Assembly: GCA_015059955.1 (NCBI GenBank)
Contig: SUZK01000001.1
Location: forward strand, 364,213 to 428,212
DNA length: 64,000 bases
DNA from: Rikenellaceae bacterium
GTDB lineage: Bacteria; Bacteroidota; Bacteroidia; Bacteroidales; Rikenellaceae
Direction of reading: 5' to 3'
A program made the position numbers and the translations under genes. This document shows positions 1-10,267 of the stretch, piece by piece (positions within the stretch are counted from its first letter, which is position 1; every line of letters starts with the position of its first letter). The notes beneath the pieces were generated by a model. It had not been told where the DNA came from and did not search any database. It saw nothing but the letters and a program-made list of their open reading frames with translations.

Positions 1-900
1 CAATGGAATCTGAGTGTTGAAGTCGTGAGAGTTGATTACTCGACCATCCTTACCAGTAACCTCGATTGTGAAGTTAACCTCCTGAGCGCCTACTGTCTCG
101 TCAGCAGCGAGAATGTAGTCAGCAAAGAGTGTCATATTCTGCTCAAGCTCATCGTAACCCTTAGTGTAAGGGGCATCCTTAGCAACGGTGTATGTGTACT
201 CGTTGATGGTCTCGCCCTCGGCAACACCTGTAACAGCGTTAAGGGTGGTGAGAAGCTTGTGGTTGTAGAACTTAACCTCTACCTTCTCTGGCTCTGAGCC
301 GATGTTAACCTCGTCGTAGTCAGTAGTGATAACACGAATCTTACCGAATGGACGCTTCAAAACAAGGCTCTCCTCGATACCGTTGTTGCCCACCTTAAGA
401 TCCTTCTGGATGAAGTATGCATCCTGGCACTCGTCCATAGCTACAGCATTGCCAAGGCGGGTAACCTTGTTAAGGTCGGTTGTGTCGTAGTAGAGGTCAT
501 CCTCGCTACCCTGATTTACGAAGTCTGCCCATACTACGAAGCGGTAGTCGCGGTTAGGAACAAGACGAACCGTAAACATTGTCTCCTGGTACTCGTCGTA
601 AGTCTTAATCTCGCGCTTCTTGATTGGGGTCTCAAGGTTTGCGTAGCCGTCGGTTACATCGTAGATCTCGAGCATGTAACGAACGTCATACAAGCCCCAC
701 TCGTCAGCTGAGAAGTTGTCGATGGCACCAAGACCACTGTTCATGTCGGTCTCGCCAGAACGCGTTGCCAACTCTGGCACGCCTACACCGATGTTCACCT
801 CCACCATGTCGCCATTAGTGGCGTTGTGGATGTTTTCATCCTGCTGGCACGATACGCCTAAAAGCGCAATACCCATAAGGAAGAATAAAAACTTTTTCAT
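1..900 (-). CDS. Lipoprotein, DUF6562/Mfa-like (partial, runs off the window start)
   Basis: Reverse complement from 900 reads MKKFLFFLMGIALLGVSCQQDENIHNATNGDMVEVNIGVGVPELATRSGE...; lipobox GVSC; open to window edge, so it is absent from the ORF track. Confidence 0.72.
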   Translation of the reverse strand, partial: MKKFLFFLMGIALLGVSCQQDENIHNATNGDMVEVNIGVGVPELATRSGETDMNSGLGAIDNFSADEWGLYDVRYMLEIYDVTDGYANLETPIKKREIKTYDEYQETMFTVRLVPNRDYRFVVWADFVNQGSEDDLYYDTTDLNKVTRLGNAVAMDECQDAYFIQKDLKVGNNGIEESLVLKRPFGKIRVITTDYDEVNIGSEPEKVEVKFYNHKLLTTLNAVTGVAEGETINEYTYTVAKDAPYTKGYDELEQNMTLFADYILAADETVGAQEVNFTIEVTGKDGRVINSHDFNTQIPL

Positions 901-1054
901 AGCGTTTTTTGTGTTAGTTATTTGTTGTTGTATGTTTTACTGTATGCGTTGCTTGTTATAATTGGCTAACCTATAGGCTGTTAGCTCGTAATCACCATCT
1001 CGTGCGCTCGCGTTGGTACATGTATTCGCGTGCGTACGCACCCACATCTTCACG

Positions 1055-1086
1055 CAAAGATATGTATTTTATGGCAATTTACCAAA
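1055..1086 (-). promoter_or_regulatory. Bacteroidetes-type promoter TTTG-N20-TATCTTTG for the DUF6562-like lipoprotein
   Basis: Minus strand TTTGGTAAATTGCCATAAAATACATATCTTTG, about 150 nt upstream of the start codon. Confidence 0.6.
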
Positions 1087-1112
1087 TGTTTTTAGTCCAA
1101 AAGTGATAAAAA

Positions 1113-1145
1113 TCGGGATGACTAAAAGTAAATTAGTTATCCCGA
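1113..1145 (-). terminator. Hairpin terminator downstream of the GH3 gene
   Basis: TCGGGATGACTAAAAGTAAATTAGTTATCCCGA; followed by a T-run on the minus strand. Confidence 0.7.
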
Positions 1146-1191
1146 CTTTGTCATGAGGTTATTCAGCCTCACCACGCTATTTTATTGCGAA

Positions 1192-3414
1192 CTATCTTAG
1201 CTCAAATCTCTTTGTAAGGCGCACATCGGCCGACGACGCACCTACATACAAAACGAACTCTCCTGGCTCAACCACCCAGCCACCGACCTCGCTGCTATAG
1301 TAGCATAGCTTATCTGCCGAGATATCAAACGTAACATCCTTTGACTCGCCTGGTTGAAGCTCTATCTTGGCAAAGTCTTTAAGCTCCTTTTTAGGGCGTG
1401 GCTGCTGCGACTCGCAGTCTCCGATATAGAGCTGAACAATCTCCTTGCCAGCGCGCTTGCCAGTATTTGTCACCGTGAGCGTAGCCTGCAATGTCTCATC
1501 CTTGCCGAAGACATCAGATGATAGACGTAGATTGCTATATTTGAACGTGGTGTAGCTCAGACCATGACCAAAAGCGAAGAGGGGTTTTATGTTGTGCTCC
1601 TCAAAGCCACGGTAGCCCACAAAGATGTCTTCATAATAGACAGCCTTATCAGGGTTGGGGAAGGTGCATTTGCCACTATGCGATGGGTAGTCCTCGAGCT
1701 TCACACCAAAGGTGAATGGTAACTTACCGCTGGGGTTAACCTCGCCCGAGAGCACGCGTGCAATGGCGTTGCCCGACTCCGAGCCGAGATACCATGCCTG
1801 TACGACAGACTCAACATCGTTGAGCCAAGGCATAGCCACAGCATTGCCCGATACGAGGACTATCGTCAGATGTTTAGTCTCATCTGCTAATGCCTTGATA
1901 ACCTCATCCTGAGCGTAGGGTAGGCCATACTGCGTACGGTCAGCACCCTCGCAGTCCTGTGTCTCGCTCTTGTTGAGGCCTCCGATAAATATCACATGGT
2001 CAGCGCCCTTGGCAAGCTCCACAGCCTCGGCAATAAGCTCCTCAGAGGTGCGGTCATCTTCGAGATTTTGACCCGTCACAACGCCGTTATAGTCGCCCGT
2101 AACATCGCCAACATAGCCGCGGGCGTAGATGATCTCGGCGCGGTCGCCGTAGTAGTTGCGCAGACCATCGAGTGGCGATACCTCATACTTCACCTTGAGC
2201 GACGAGCTACCACCACCCACGGTCATCATCTTGATGGCGTTCTCGCCAACGACGAGGATGCGCTTGGCATCGGCGGCTATTGGGAGGTTGTTGCTTGCGT
2301 TCTTGAGAAGCACGATGCCCTCCTCGGCAATGTGGCGTGCTGCTGCTGAGTGCTCCTCGGAGCACATCGCGCCATAGGGCTTGTAGGGGTTCATCGCTGT
2401 GCGGAAGGTGAGGCGTAGCACGCGACGCACCTTGTCGTCAAGCTCCTCGGTGCCCACCTCGCCACTCTCGATAAGTCGCTTATATGGCTGTGCCATGTAG
2501 TACATATCGTAGGCGTTGCTTGCACCCTCCGTAAGACCATCTGTCCACGAGCCAAATTCCAGGTCAAGACCGTTGCGAATAGCCTCGATGGTCGAGTGTG
2601 TGCCACCCCAGTCCGAGATAACAACACCATCGAAGCCCCACTCGCCCTTGAGTATGTGGTTGATTAGTCGGTCGTTATGGCAGGCGTAGGTGCCATCATA
2701 TTTGTTGTATGAGCCCATGATGCTCCACGCTCCACCCTCGATAACGGCAGCCTTGAATGCGGGTAGATATATTTCGTAGAGGGCGCGATCCGAGAGTTCG
2801 ACGTCCACCGTGTGGCGGTGTAGCTCCTCGTTATTTAGGGCATAGTGCTTCACACATGCTGCCACGCCTTGGCGCTGAACGCCCTTGACATATGGTACGA
2901 CCATCTGTGCTGCGAGGTATGGGTCCTCACCCATATACTCGAAATTGCGGCCACAAAGTGGAGTGCGATAGATATTCACACCTGGGCCCAGAAGCACATC
3001 CTTATCGCGGAAGCGTGCCTCCTCGCCTATGGACACGCCGTAGAGGTCGGAGGCTTGGCGGTTCCATGTCGCTGCAAGACAGGTGAGGGCGGGGAATGCT
3101 ATGCACGAGTCGTTTGTCCACTTTGCCTGCTCCCACTCATCCCACAATACCTCGGGGCGTATGCCGTGAGGTCCATCGGTGCACCATATCTCGGCTATAC
3201 CGAGGCGTGGTACGCCTGGTGACGAGAACTTCGACTGTGCGTGGATGATGGCAATCTTCTCGTCGAGGGTCATGCGGCTTAGGGCATCCTCAATACGCTC
3301 CTCGATATCTGCATCGGGGTTGAGATAGATGTGGCGTCGTGGCGCATCCTGCGCTGTGGCGCTTGTCGCAACTCCTATGGCGAGGAGTGCGAGGGCGATG
3401 ATTATACGTTTCAT
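1192..3414 (-). CDS. Glycoside hydrolase family 3, beta-glucosidase-like
   Basis: Signal peptide; GVVISDWGGTHS nucleophile region; C-terminal fibronectin-III-like domain. Confidence 0.9.
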   Translation of the reverse strand: MKRIIIALALLAIGVATSATAQDAPRRHIYLNPDADIEERIEDALSRMTLDEKIAIIHAQSKFSSPGVPRLGIAEIWCTDGPHGIRPEVLWDEWEQAKWTNDSCIAFPALTCLAATWNRQASDLYGVSIGEEARFRDKDVLLGPGVNIYRTPLCGRNFEYMGEDPYLAAQMVVPYVKGVQRQGVAACVKHYALNNEELHRHTVDVELSDRALYEIYLPAFKAAVIEGGAWSIMGSYNKYDGTYACHNDRLINHILKGEWGFDGVVISDWGGTHSTIEAIRNGLDLEFGSWTDGLTEGASNAYDMYYMAQPYKRLIESGEVGTEELDDKVRRVLRLTFRTAMNPYKPYGAMCSEEHSAAARHIAEEGIVLLKNASNNLPIAADAKRILVVGENAIKMMTVGGGSSSLKVKYEVSPLDGLRNYYGDRAEIIYARGYVGDVTGDYNGVVTGQNLEDDRTSEELIAEAVELAKGADHVIFIGGLNKSETQDCEGADRTQYGLPYAQDEVIKALADETKHLTIVLVSGNAVAMPWLNDVESVVQAWYLGSESGNAIARVLSGEVNPSGKLPFTFGVKLEDYPSHSGKCTFPNPDKAVYYEDIFVGYRGFEEHNIKPLFAFGHGLSYTTFKYSNLRLSSDVFGKDETLQATLTVTNTGKRAGKEIVQLYIGDCESQQPRPKKELKDFAKIELQPGESKDVTFDISADKLCYYSSEVGGWVVEPGEFVLYVGASSADVRLTKRFELR

Positions 3415-3466
3415 ATGATATAAGTTTATTTGTTGCGACTCTGCTGACTACAAATGTAGCAATTTT

Positions 3467-4411
3467 TTATCGAAAAAGCAAATCCCCTTGACGTGCACCC
3501 ACGACACGCATCTTACTTATTAGACGGTTACGTAGCTCGTCCATGCGTATACCTCCCAGTGGCGAGTGTAGGAGTAGGTGGCGTGGTGCGGTAGATGCAA
3601 TACGCTCGATGGCGATGTCAGGGTCGAGACGACGTAGGATGTCGATGATAAGCTCGATGTAGTCGTCGATAGTGTAGCTCTCACCGAAGAGAAAGTGCTC
3701 GGGGTGCGACGACCACTCCTCGGCCATCGGCGTTGAGCGATATATTTGTAGCTGGTGAAACTTTATAAAGTCGGGTTTTAGCGAGTTTATTAGCTCTGTC
3801 TGCTCAATAAGCTGTGTGCGGCTCTCGCCTGGTAAGCCGAGTATAAAGTGTGCTCCTACCTCGATGTTACGAGTCTTTGTGAGCTCTACGGCATGCACAG
3901 CGTCGGCGTACGTGTGGCCGCGATTAACATGCTTGAGTGTGGCGTCCGAGGTGGACTCGATGCCATACTCTATGGCGATATAGTGGCTCTTGGATAAATG
4001 CTCCAAAAGGTTGAGTATTTCGGAACTTATGCAGTCGGGGCGTGTGCCTATGATTAGGCCTTCTATCTTGGGGTGTTGTAGCGCCTCTTGGTATAGCTTT
4101 TCAAGAAGTTCTATTGGTGCGTATGTATTGCTACCCGATTGAAAATAAGCAATATAATACTCGGCATAACGTCTGCGTGCGGCATGAAATGCTATGCCTC
4201 TCTCTATCTGTTCGGTGATGCTCTGCGTGGTGCGACAATAGTCAGGTGAAAATGCCTCGTTAAGACAAAAAGTGCAGCCGCCATGAGCTACCCTCCCATC
4301 GCGGTTGGGGCATCCCATGGCGGCATCTATTGCAAGCTTCTGTACACGACCTCCAAGGCGACGTCGCATGGCTGAGCCATAGTCGTTGTATGGAGTGTCG
4401 TGGGGCTGCAT
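3467..4411 (-). CDS. TIGR01212/YhcC-family radical SAM protein
   Basis: CPNRDGRVAHGGCTFC cluster region and family-like length (314 aa). Confidence 0.85.
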   Translation of the reverse strand: MQPHDTPYNDYGSAMRRRLGGRVQKLAIDAAMGCPNRDGRVAHGGCTFCLNEAFSPDYCRTTQSITEQIERGIAFHAARRRYAEYYIAYFQSGSNTYAPIELLEKLYQEALQHPKIEGLIIGTRPDCISSEILNLLEHLSKSHYIAIEYGIESTSDATLKHVNRGHTYADAVHAVELTKTRNIEVGAHFILGLPGESRTQLIEQTELINSLKPDFIKFHQLQIYRSTPMAEEWSSHPEHFLFGESYTIDDYIELIIDILRRLDPDIAIERIASTAPRHLLLHSPLGGIRMDELRNRLISKMRVVGARQGDLLFR

Positions 4412-4416
4412 GGTGG

Positions 4417-5469
4417 CTACTTTTGTAGGTCTTCGAGGCGCGCTACTGGCGACACTTCGAGGTTGCTCAACTCACCTGCCATATAGCGGTAATAACCGGC
4501 GGTGGCAATCATCGCTGCGTTGTCGGTCGTAAACTTCAACTCGGGGAGGAATGTGCGCCATCCACGACGCTTGCCCGCCTCGGCTATCGCATTGCGAAGT
4601 CCCGAGTTGGCCGAAACACCACCGGCGATGGCTATATCCTTGATACCCGTAGCCTTAGAGGCTTTGATGACCTTGTCGAGAAGAATCTCTATAATGGTGC
4701 GTTGCAACGATGCGCAGAGGTCGGCTTTGTTCTCCTCGACGAAGTTTGGGTTCTCCTTAACGGCGTCGCGCAGCGTGTATAGGAACGATGTTTTAAGACC
4801 TGAGAATGAGTAGTCGAACTCACCCTCTACGTGTGGCTTCGCGAACTTGAAGGCTTGGCTATCGCCCTCCTTGGCAAGTCTATCTATGACGGGTCCTCCA
4901 GGGTAGGGTAGTCCCATCACCTTGGCGCACTTGTCGAATGCCTCACCTGCGGCATCGTCGATGGTGGTGCCAATAATCTCCATCTCGGTAGGTGAGTCGA
5001 CGCGCACAATCTGGGTGTGGCCACCACTTACAAGAAGACAGAGGAATGGGAAGTCGGGGTGTGGCAACTCGCGGTCGGGCATATCTACGAAGTGAGAAAG
5101 GATATGTCCCTGGAGGTGGTTGACCTCGACAAGCGGAATGTTGTTTGCAATAGATAGTCCCTTGGCGAATGATACACCCACAAGCAGCGAGCCGAGAAGT
5201 CCTGGGCCGCGGGTGAAGGCGATGGCATCGACTTTGTCGATGGTTATGCCCGCCTCCTTGAGTGCTGTGTCTACCACGGGGATAATATTCTGCTGATGGG
5301 CGCGTGAGGCGAGCTCGGGAATTACTCCGCCATACTTCTGATGCACTGCCTGTGAGGCAATTACATTGGAAAGCAGGGTGCGATTTCTGATTACCGCAGC
5401 CGAGGTGTCGTCACACGAAGATTCGATGCCCAATATTGTAATATCCATATCGGAATAATTTTTTTGCAA
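4417..5469 (-). CDS. tsaD: tRNA N6-adenosine threonylcarbamoyltransferase; start may be the internal Met at 5448
   Basis: ILGIESSCDDTSAAV, ELASRAHQQ, LLVSGGHTQ, GGVSANSGLR motifs. Confidence 0.95.
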   Translation of the reverse strand: MQKNYSDMDITILGIESSCDDTSAAVIRNRTLLSNVIASQAVHQKYGGVIPELASRAHQQNIIPVVDTALKEAGITIDKVDAIAFTRGPGLLGSLLVGVSFAKGLSIANNIPLVEVNHLQGHILSHFVDMPDRELPHPDFPFLCLLVSGGHTQIVRVDSPTEMEIIGTTIDDAAGEAFDKCAKVMGLPYPGGPVIDRLAKEGDSQAFKFAKPHVEGEFDYSFSGLKTSFLYTLRDAVKENPNFVEENKADLCASLQRTIIEILLDKVIKASKATGIKDIAIAGGVSANSGLRNAIAEAGKRRGWRTFLPELKFTTDNAAMIATAGYYRYMAGELSNLEVSPVARLEDLQK

Positions 5470-5548
5470 ATCTTTTCTATTTTAATAGAAAATGATTACT
5501 TTTGTAGGTTAATTGTTGTAAACTCTTAAAACCATTATCGAGGTTTCA

Positions 5549-8500
5549 ATGCGCAAAGTTATAAAAATATTGGCAAAGGTGCTATCGACCATCATTTTGT
5601 TGTCGATATTTTTGCCCATATCTGTAACTTTGTTGCTCAGCGTTGACTCCATTCAGAACTTCGTTGTCGACAAGGCGACCGAGTTCCTGAGCGGTAAACT
5701 CGGCACGAAGGTCTCTATTGATCGTGTCGACCTCGATCTCTTCTCTAAGGTTCGACTCCAAGGCTTCTATGTCGAGGATCATGAGCAGCAGCCGCTACTA
5801 TATGTGGGTGAGGCTAAGGCGCGCATAGCGAGTCTCGACATTAAGAATACGGGCCTTGTGCTCGAGGATGCTGAGCTTAGCGATGGTGAGCTACACCTCC
5901 GCGAGATGGAGTCGGGTGAGTTGAATATCCGTCCTATTGTGCAGTTCTTGACCAAGAAGGAGGGTAAGAGTGACTTTCGACTATACATCGACAAGATAAA
6001 GGTTCGCAATCTTCAGTTTACCTACGAGCGTCTTGAACATCGCAACCCAGTCTATGGTGTGGACTATGGCGATATGGATATACGCAATATCAATGGTCTT
6101 GTTCGTAACTTCGCGTTGGTGCGTGGCGCTGTGAGCTGCGATGTGTATAATATGTCGGCGGCCGAGAAGAGTGGCTTCGTGCTCAATGACCTAACAGCTG
6201 GTATATTCGTCGACAGGGGACTCATCGAGTTTACCGATCTCGACGCTTCGACTGCTCGCTCGTCGTTGAATATGCCGCGCATAACAATCAATGGCCGAGA
6301 TTGGCGACAGTACAAATATTACATCGACTCGGTGAAGATGCGTGGCGATATCACTAATGCCACAATACACTCCTCGGATATTGCCTATTTTGCCCCTGGC
6401 CTACGCGAGTGGGATGTCGAGCTAAGGGATGTTAGTGGTAGGTTCGAAGGCTATGTGCGCGACTTTACTGCCGAGATAGGCGGTGTGTCGCTGGGTAATG
6501 ATAGCCGCCTTGTGGCTGATGCACATATCACGGGACTCCCCGACTGGCGCAACGCCTACTACGATGTCGATATTGCAGAGTCGTTTGTTACGGCTGCCGA
6601 TGCCACCTATTTAGCCAAGGAGGTGTCTCGTCGCGAACTCCCTGCGAAGGTGCAGGATATAGTGAGAGGCGTCAACTGGGTAGATGTCAAGGGTAGTTAC
6701 GATGGTACGTTGGTTGATTTCCATGTAGATGGCGATGTGCGTTCGGGTGTCGGTGGTGTCGATGCCAATGTTAAGATACGCCGTCATACGAGCGGTAGCG
6801 TCGATGTCAAGGGCGATGTCGCTACACGCAATCTCAATGTGGGCCGCGTGCTGAATATCCCTAAGTTAGGTCGCGTGGATGTCTCTGTTGTCGGTGAGAC
6901 AAGCATCGGTGAGAGCATATACGCTAAGGCGACGGCCGAGATAGCGAAGGTGGAGTATGGTGCAAACTGCTTCGATGATATAAGTGTCGATGGCGAGTAT
7001 GACCGTGGCAACTGCTGGGCTAAGGTAGTCTCTAACGACGAGGCTCTAAACTTCGCCTTTGATGGCGCTATGGACCTCACACTCGAGCGTCCTACATACT
7101 TGATGGAGCTCAATCTCGCCCATGCCGACCTCCGAGCCTTAGGCATAAATAAGCGTGACTCTATATCGACAATATCTATGAGCATCGGTGCCGAGGCTGA
7201 GGGCCGTAATATAGATGACCTTGTGGGTCGTTTGAGTATCGCCGATGCCGAATATAACTATCCTAATGGCACCATCGCTACCGATAGGATAGACTTCTCG
7301 ATGTATGGTGATGAGGGCTTGCGTGCCGCGATGCTCCAGTCAGAGTTCCTCAATGTTCAGTACCAGAGCTACTTGAAGTATAGCGATGCATATAGCTATA
7401 TCTATAATTTTGTGATGACCTACATCCCGCTGTTGTATGACGACAAGGCGGAGAAGCGCGCACTAAATACCGAGTATGAGAACGATGTGACGATGCTTAA
7501 GGTGGCTGTGGGCGATAAGATTAACGAGCTCTTGGATGCCATCGCGCCGAGTCTGCTCGTAGCACCCGATACGCAGGCGTCGTTGGCTTTTAGCCCTAAT
7601 AGCAATATGATGATATTGAATGGTGGCTCCGAGACCTTGGAGTATCGTGGTGTCATTATGGCAAATGCCTCGTTTAACATTGAGAAAAAACAAAAGGATT
7701 CGTTGTCTCTGTGGTTGGAGTCGTCGTGCATCTATCTTGGTTCGCGCCCCTTCATGCCTAAGTTTAATGTTACGGGCGGTGCACGAGAGAACAGGGCATC
7801 GCTACGTGCAGGATTTGCCAGTGATGACGGCAAGGCGTCGGGTATGCTTGGCTTAAGGGCTAACTTCAGCCGCGATGAACTGACCAAGCGCCGTGGCATG
7901 CATCTCGACATCACCCCATCGCACTTTACTAACGATAGCGTGCAGTGGCGCCTATCGTCGCGCGGTGGTATCAATATATCGTCGTCGCGTATCAGTGTTG
8001 ATCATCTTCGTATTACGCATCCTGGCCAGGAGCTCGTTGTTGATGGCGTGGCTTCGAAGTCGCGCGAGGATAAGCTGACACTTACGCTCAACAACTTTAA
8101 TATATCGCCACTAACAGCTCTTGTGAGCCGCTGGGGGTATGAGGTCGATGGTAGGTCGAATGGCTATGCTATTGTCAAGTCGGCACTTAGCAACCCTGAG
8201 ATTGAGGCAAACATCGAGCTTGATAGCGTACGTGTGAATGGCCTGCTTGCGCCACCACAGAGGGTCACCTCCGACTGGGACTTTGCGCAGAATAGAGCCC
8301 GCGTCTATATCATCGACCGCATCACGCAGGATACATCCGTAAGGGGCTACTATCAGCCTGTGGGTAATCGCTACCTCGCCTCGGCAAAGATGAATCGCCT
8401 CAAGTTGGAACTTATACAGCCCTTCCTGCGCGGCATCGTGTCCGACATCGAGGGTACGGGCGATATAGATGTGCGTATCGAGGGTAAGGGGCGTATGGCT

Positions 8501-10195
8501 AAGCTCAATGGTAGCGCTCGTGTTCGCGATATTGGCGTCACGGTAGACTTTACGAAGACGCGCTACTCGGCACCATATGGTGAGTTGCGAGTAAAAGATA
8601 ACCATATCTATGCCGATGGCATCAAGCTCTATGATGCTGAGGGTCACGAGGGCCACTACCATATGGACCTCAGCTTGGAGCATCTGTCGAACGTGACGTA
8701 CGACATATCGGTGGATGCCAAGGATATGCTTGTGCTCGACACCAAGGCCAAGGATAACGACCTCTTCTATGGCCATATACATGCCTCGGGTGTCGCTTCG
8801 TTCAAGGGCGATAAGCGTGGTATAAAGATGAATATCGACGCCACGAGTGCCGATGACTCGCAGTTCTTCATGCCGTTGATGGGTAAGGAGAATGTCTCGT
8901 ATGCCGATTTCGTGACCTTCAAGAAGCCTGAACAGGATATCGCTCCCGATACCACGGCCTTCCTCACACGCCGTATGATGGCCCATGCGCGACGTCAGCG
9001 TACGGCGAACAACATAGGCAGTGTGATGGATATAGATATGACTATGAACGTGCAGCCAAACGTAAAGATGGAGTTAGTCATAGACCCAACACTGGGCGAT
9101 GTCATCGAGGGTACTGGCTCTGGTCAGCTGTCGCTGCACTACGTTCCCAAGGCTAACATCTTGGAGATGCGAGGTACATATACTATCAACGAGGGTGACT
9201 ACCTCTTCACGTTGCAGAATATATGGCATAAGTACTTCAAGGTGGAGCCTGGCTCGACAGTATCGTGGAATGGCGACCCTATGGCCGCAAAGCTAAATAT
9301 CGACGCAGTATACCAAACCAAGGCATCGCTTAAACCACTTATCGGTGGTTCGTTGCAGGGTATCGACACGTCGCGTGCCGTGCCTGTGGATTGCTACATT
9401 AAGCTTACCGACGACATGATGGAGCCTACGGTGACCTTCGATGTTCAGGTGCCTAACGTGGCACCCGAGATACAAACTGTCATCAACTCGACACTCACCG
9501 ATCAACAGGCCATTGCTACGCAGATGTTCTGGCTTCTTGCTGCCAACACCTTCGCACCGGAGGATACGGGTGCTATGGGTGCTTCGCTCTCGGCAACTAC
9601 GGGCTTCGAGATGTTGTCAAATCAGCTGAGCAACTGGCTCTCGGGTGATAACTATAATGTTATCTTCCGCTATCGTCCACGTACCGACTTCACGGGCGAT
9701 GAGGTCGACTTCGGCTTCTCGAAGAGCTGGCTTAACGACCGCCTTATTGTTGAGGTTGAGGGTGGCTATCTGTCGGATGAGTCGCTACAAGCTACCGAGC
9801 GTGCCTCGAACTTCGTCGGCGAGGCCTTCATTACGTGGCTTATTGATAGTGATGGTGCTTTCCGCTTGAAGGGCTTTACGCAGACTATCGACCGCTATGG
9901 TGAGAACCAGGGTATGCAGGAGGCTGGCTTGGGCGTATATTATAGCGAGAGCTTCAATACCTTTGGTGATTTGTGGCAGAGTCTCAAGCAGCGCTTCTCG
10001 AGTGAGGCGCGCAAGCAACGTCGTCAGGAGCGTCAGATGCGAAGGGCTGAGGCGCGTGAGCGCAGACGCAAGAGGTGTGATGACCGGAGCACGACAAGTA
10101 CAAAGGTTGAGGGTGCCATCGAGGTTCCCGAGGTGTTGGATGTCGATAATGAGGAGTTTGAGGTCCCTCTGTTTGATACTATAAACACGAAATAG
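5549..10195 (+). CDS. TamB-like (DUF490) translocation/assembly module protein
   Basis: 1548 aa, N-terminal TM anchor, long beta-rich AsmA/TamB-like body, C-terminal DUF490 region (GTYTINEGDYLFTLQN...). Confidence 0.88.
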   Translation: MRKVIKILAKVLSTIILLSIFLPISVTLLLSVDSIQNFVVDKATEFLSGKLGTKVSIDRVDLDLFSKVRLQGFYVEDHEQQPLLYVGEAKARIASLDIKNTGLVLEDAELSDGELHLREMESGELNIRPIVQFLTKKEGKSDFRLYIDKIKVRNLQFTYERLEHRNPVYGVDYGDMDIRNINGLVRNFALVRGAVSCDVYNMSAAEKSGFVLNDLTAGIFVDRGLIEFTDLDASTARSSLNMPRITINGRDWRQYKYYIDSVKMRGDITNATIHSSDIAYFAPGLREWDVELRDVSGRFEGYVRDFTAEIGGVSLGNDSRLVADAHITGLPDWRNAYYDVDIAESFVTAADATYLAKEVSRRELPAKVQDIVRGVNWVDVKGSYDGTLVDFHVDGDVRSGVGGVDANVKIRRHTSGSVDVKGDVATRNLNVGRVLNIPKLGRVDVSVVGETSIGESIYAKATAEIAKVEYGANCFDDISVDGEYDRGNCWAKVVSNDEALNFAFDGAMDLTLERPTYLMELNLAHADLRALGINKRDSISTISMSIGAEAEGRNIDDLVGRLSIADAEYNYPNGTIATDRIDFSMYGDEGLRAAMLQSEFLNVQYQSYLKYSDAYSYIYNFVMTYIPLLYDDKAEKRALNTEYENDVTMLKVAVGDKINELLDAIAPSLLVAPDTQASLAFSPNSNMMILNGGSETLEYRGVIMANASFNIEKKQKDSLSLWLESSCIYLGSRPFMPKFNVTGGARENRASLRAGFASDDGKASGMLGLRANFSRDELTKRRGMHLDITPSHFTNDSVQWRLSSRGGINISSSRISVDHLRITHPGQELVVDGVASKSREDKLTLTLNNFNISPLTALVSRWGYEVDGRSNGYAIVKSALSNPEIEANIELDSVRVNGLLAPPQRVTSDWDFAQNRARVYIIDRITQDTSVRGYYQPVGNRYLASAKMNRLKLELIQPFLRGIVSDIEGTGDIDVRIEGKGRMAKLNGSARVRDIGVTVDFTKTRYSAPYGELRVKDNHIYADGIKLYDAEGHEGHYHMDLSLEHLSNVTYDISVDAKDMLVLDTKAKDNDLFYGHIHASGVASFKGDKRGIKMNIDATSADDSQFFMPLMGKENVSYADFVTFKKPEQDIAPDTTAFLTRRMMAHARRQRTANNIGSVMDIDMTMNVQPNVKMELVIDPTLGDVIEGTGSGQLSLHYVPKANILEMRGTYTINEGDYLFTLQNIWHKYFKVEPGSTVSWNGDPMAAKLNIDAVYQTKASLKPLIGGSLQGIDTSRAVPVDCYIKLTDDMMEPTVTFDVQVPNVAPEIQTVINSTLTDQQAIATQMFWLLAANTFAPEDTGAMGASLSATTGFEMLSNQLSNWLSGDNYNVIFRYRPRTDFTGDEVDFGFSKSWLNDRLIVEVEGGYLSDESLQATERASNFVGEAFITWLIDSDGAFRLKGFTQTIDRYGENQGMQEAGLGVYYSESFNTFGDLWQSLKQRFSSEARKQRRQERQMRRAEARERRRKRCDDRSTTSTKVEGAIEVPEVLDVDNEEFEVPLFDTINTK

Positions 10196-10267
10196 ACGTT
10201 ATAGTATGCGGCGATGAGGGAGTAAATTTTAGATGCGAGAATCATTAATTAAAAACGTTAAAATACT

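Noticed and set aside
8111-8986. 291-aa minus-strand ORF opposite tamB
   Set aside because: Fully antisense to a convincing long CDS, His/Ile-rich composition typical of a shadow frame, no recognisable domain
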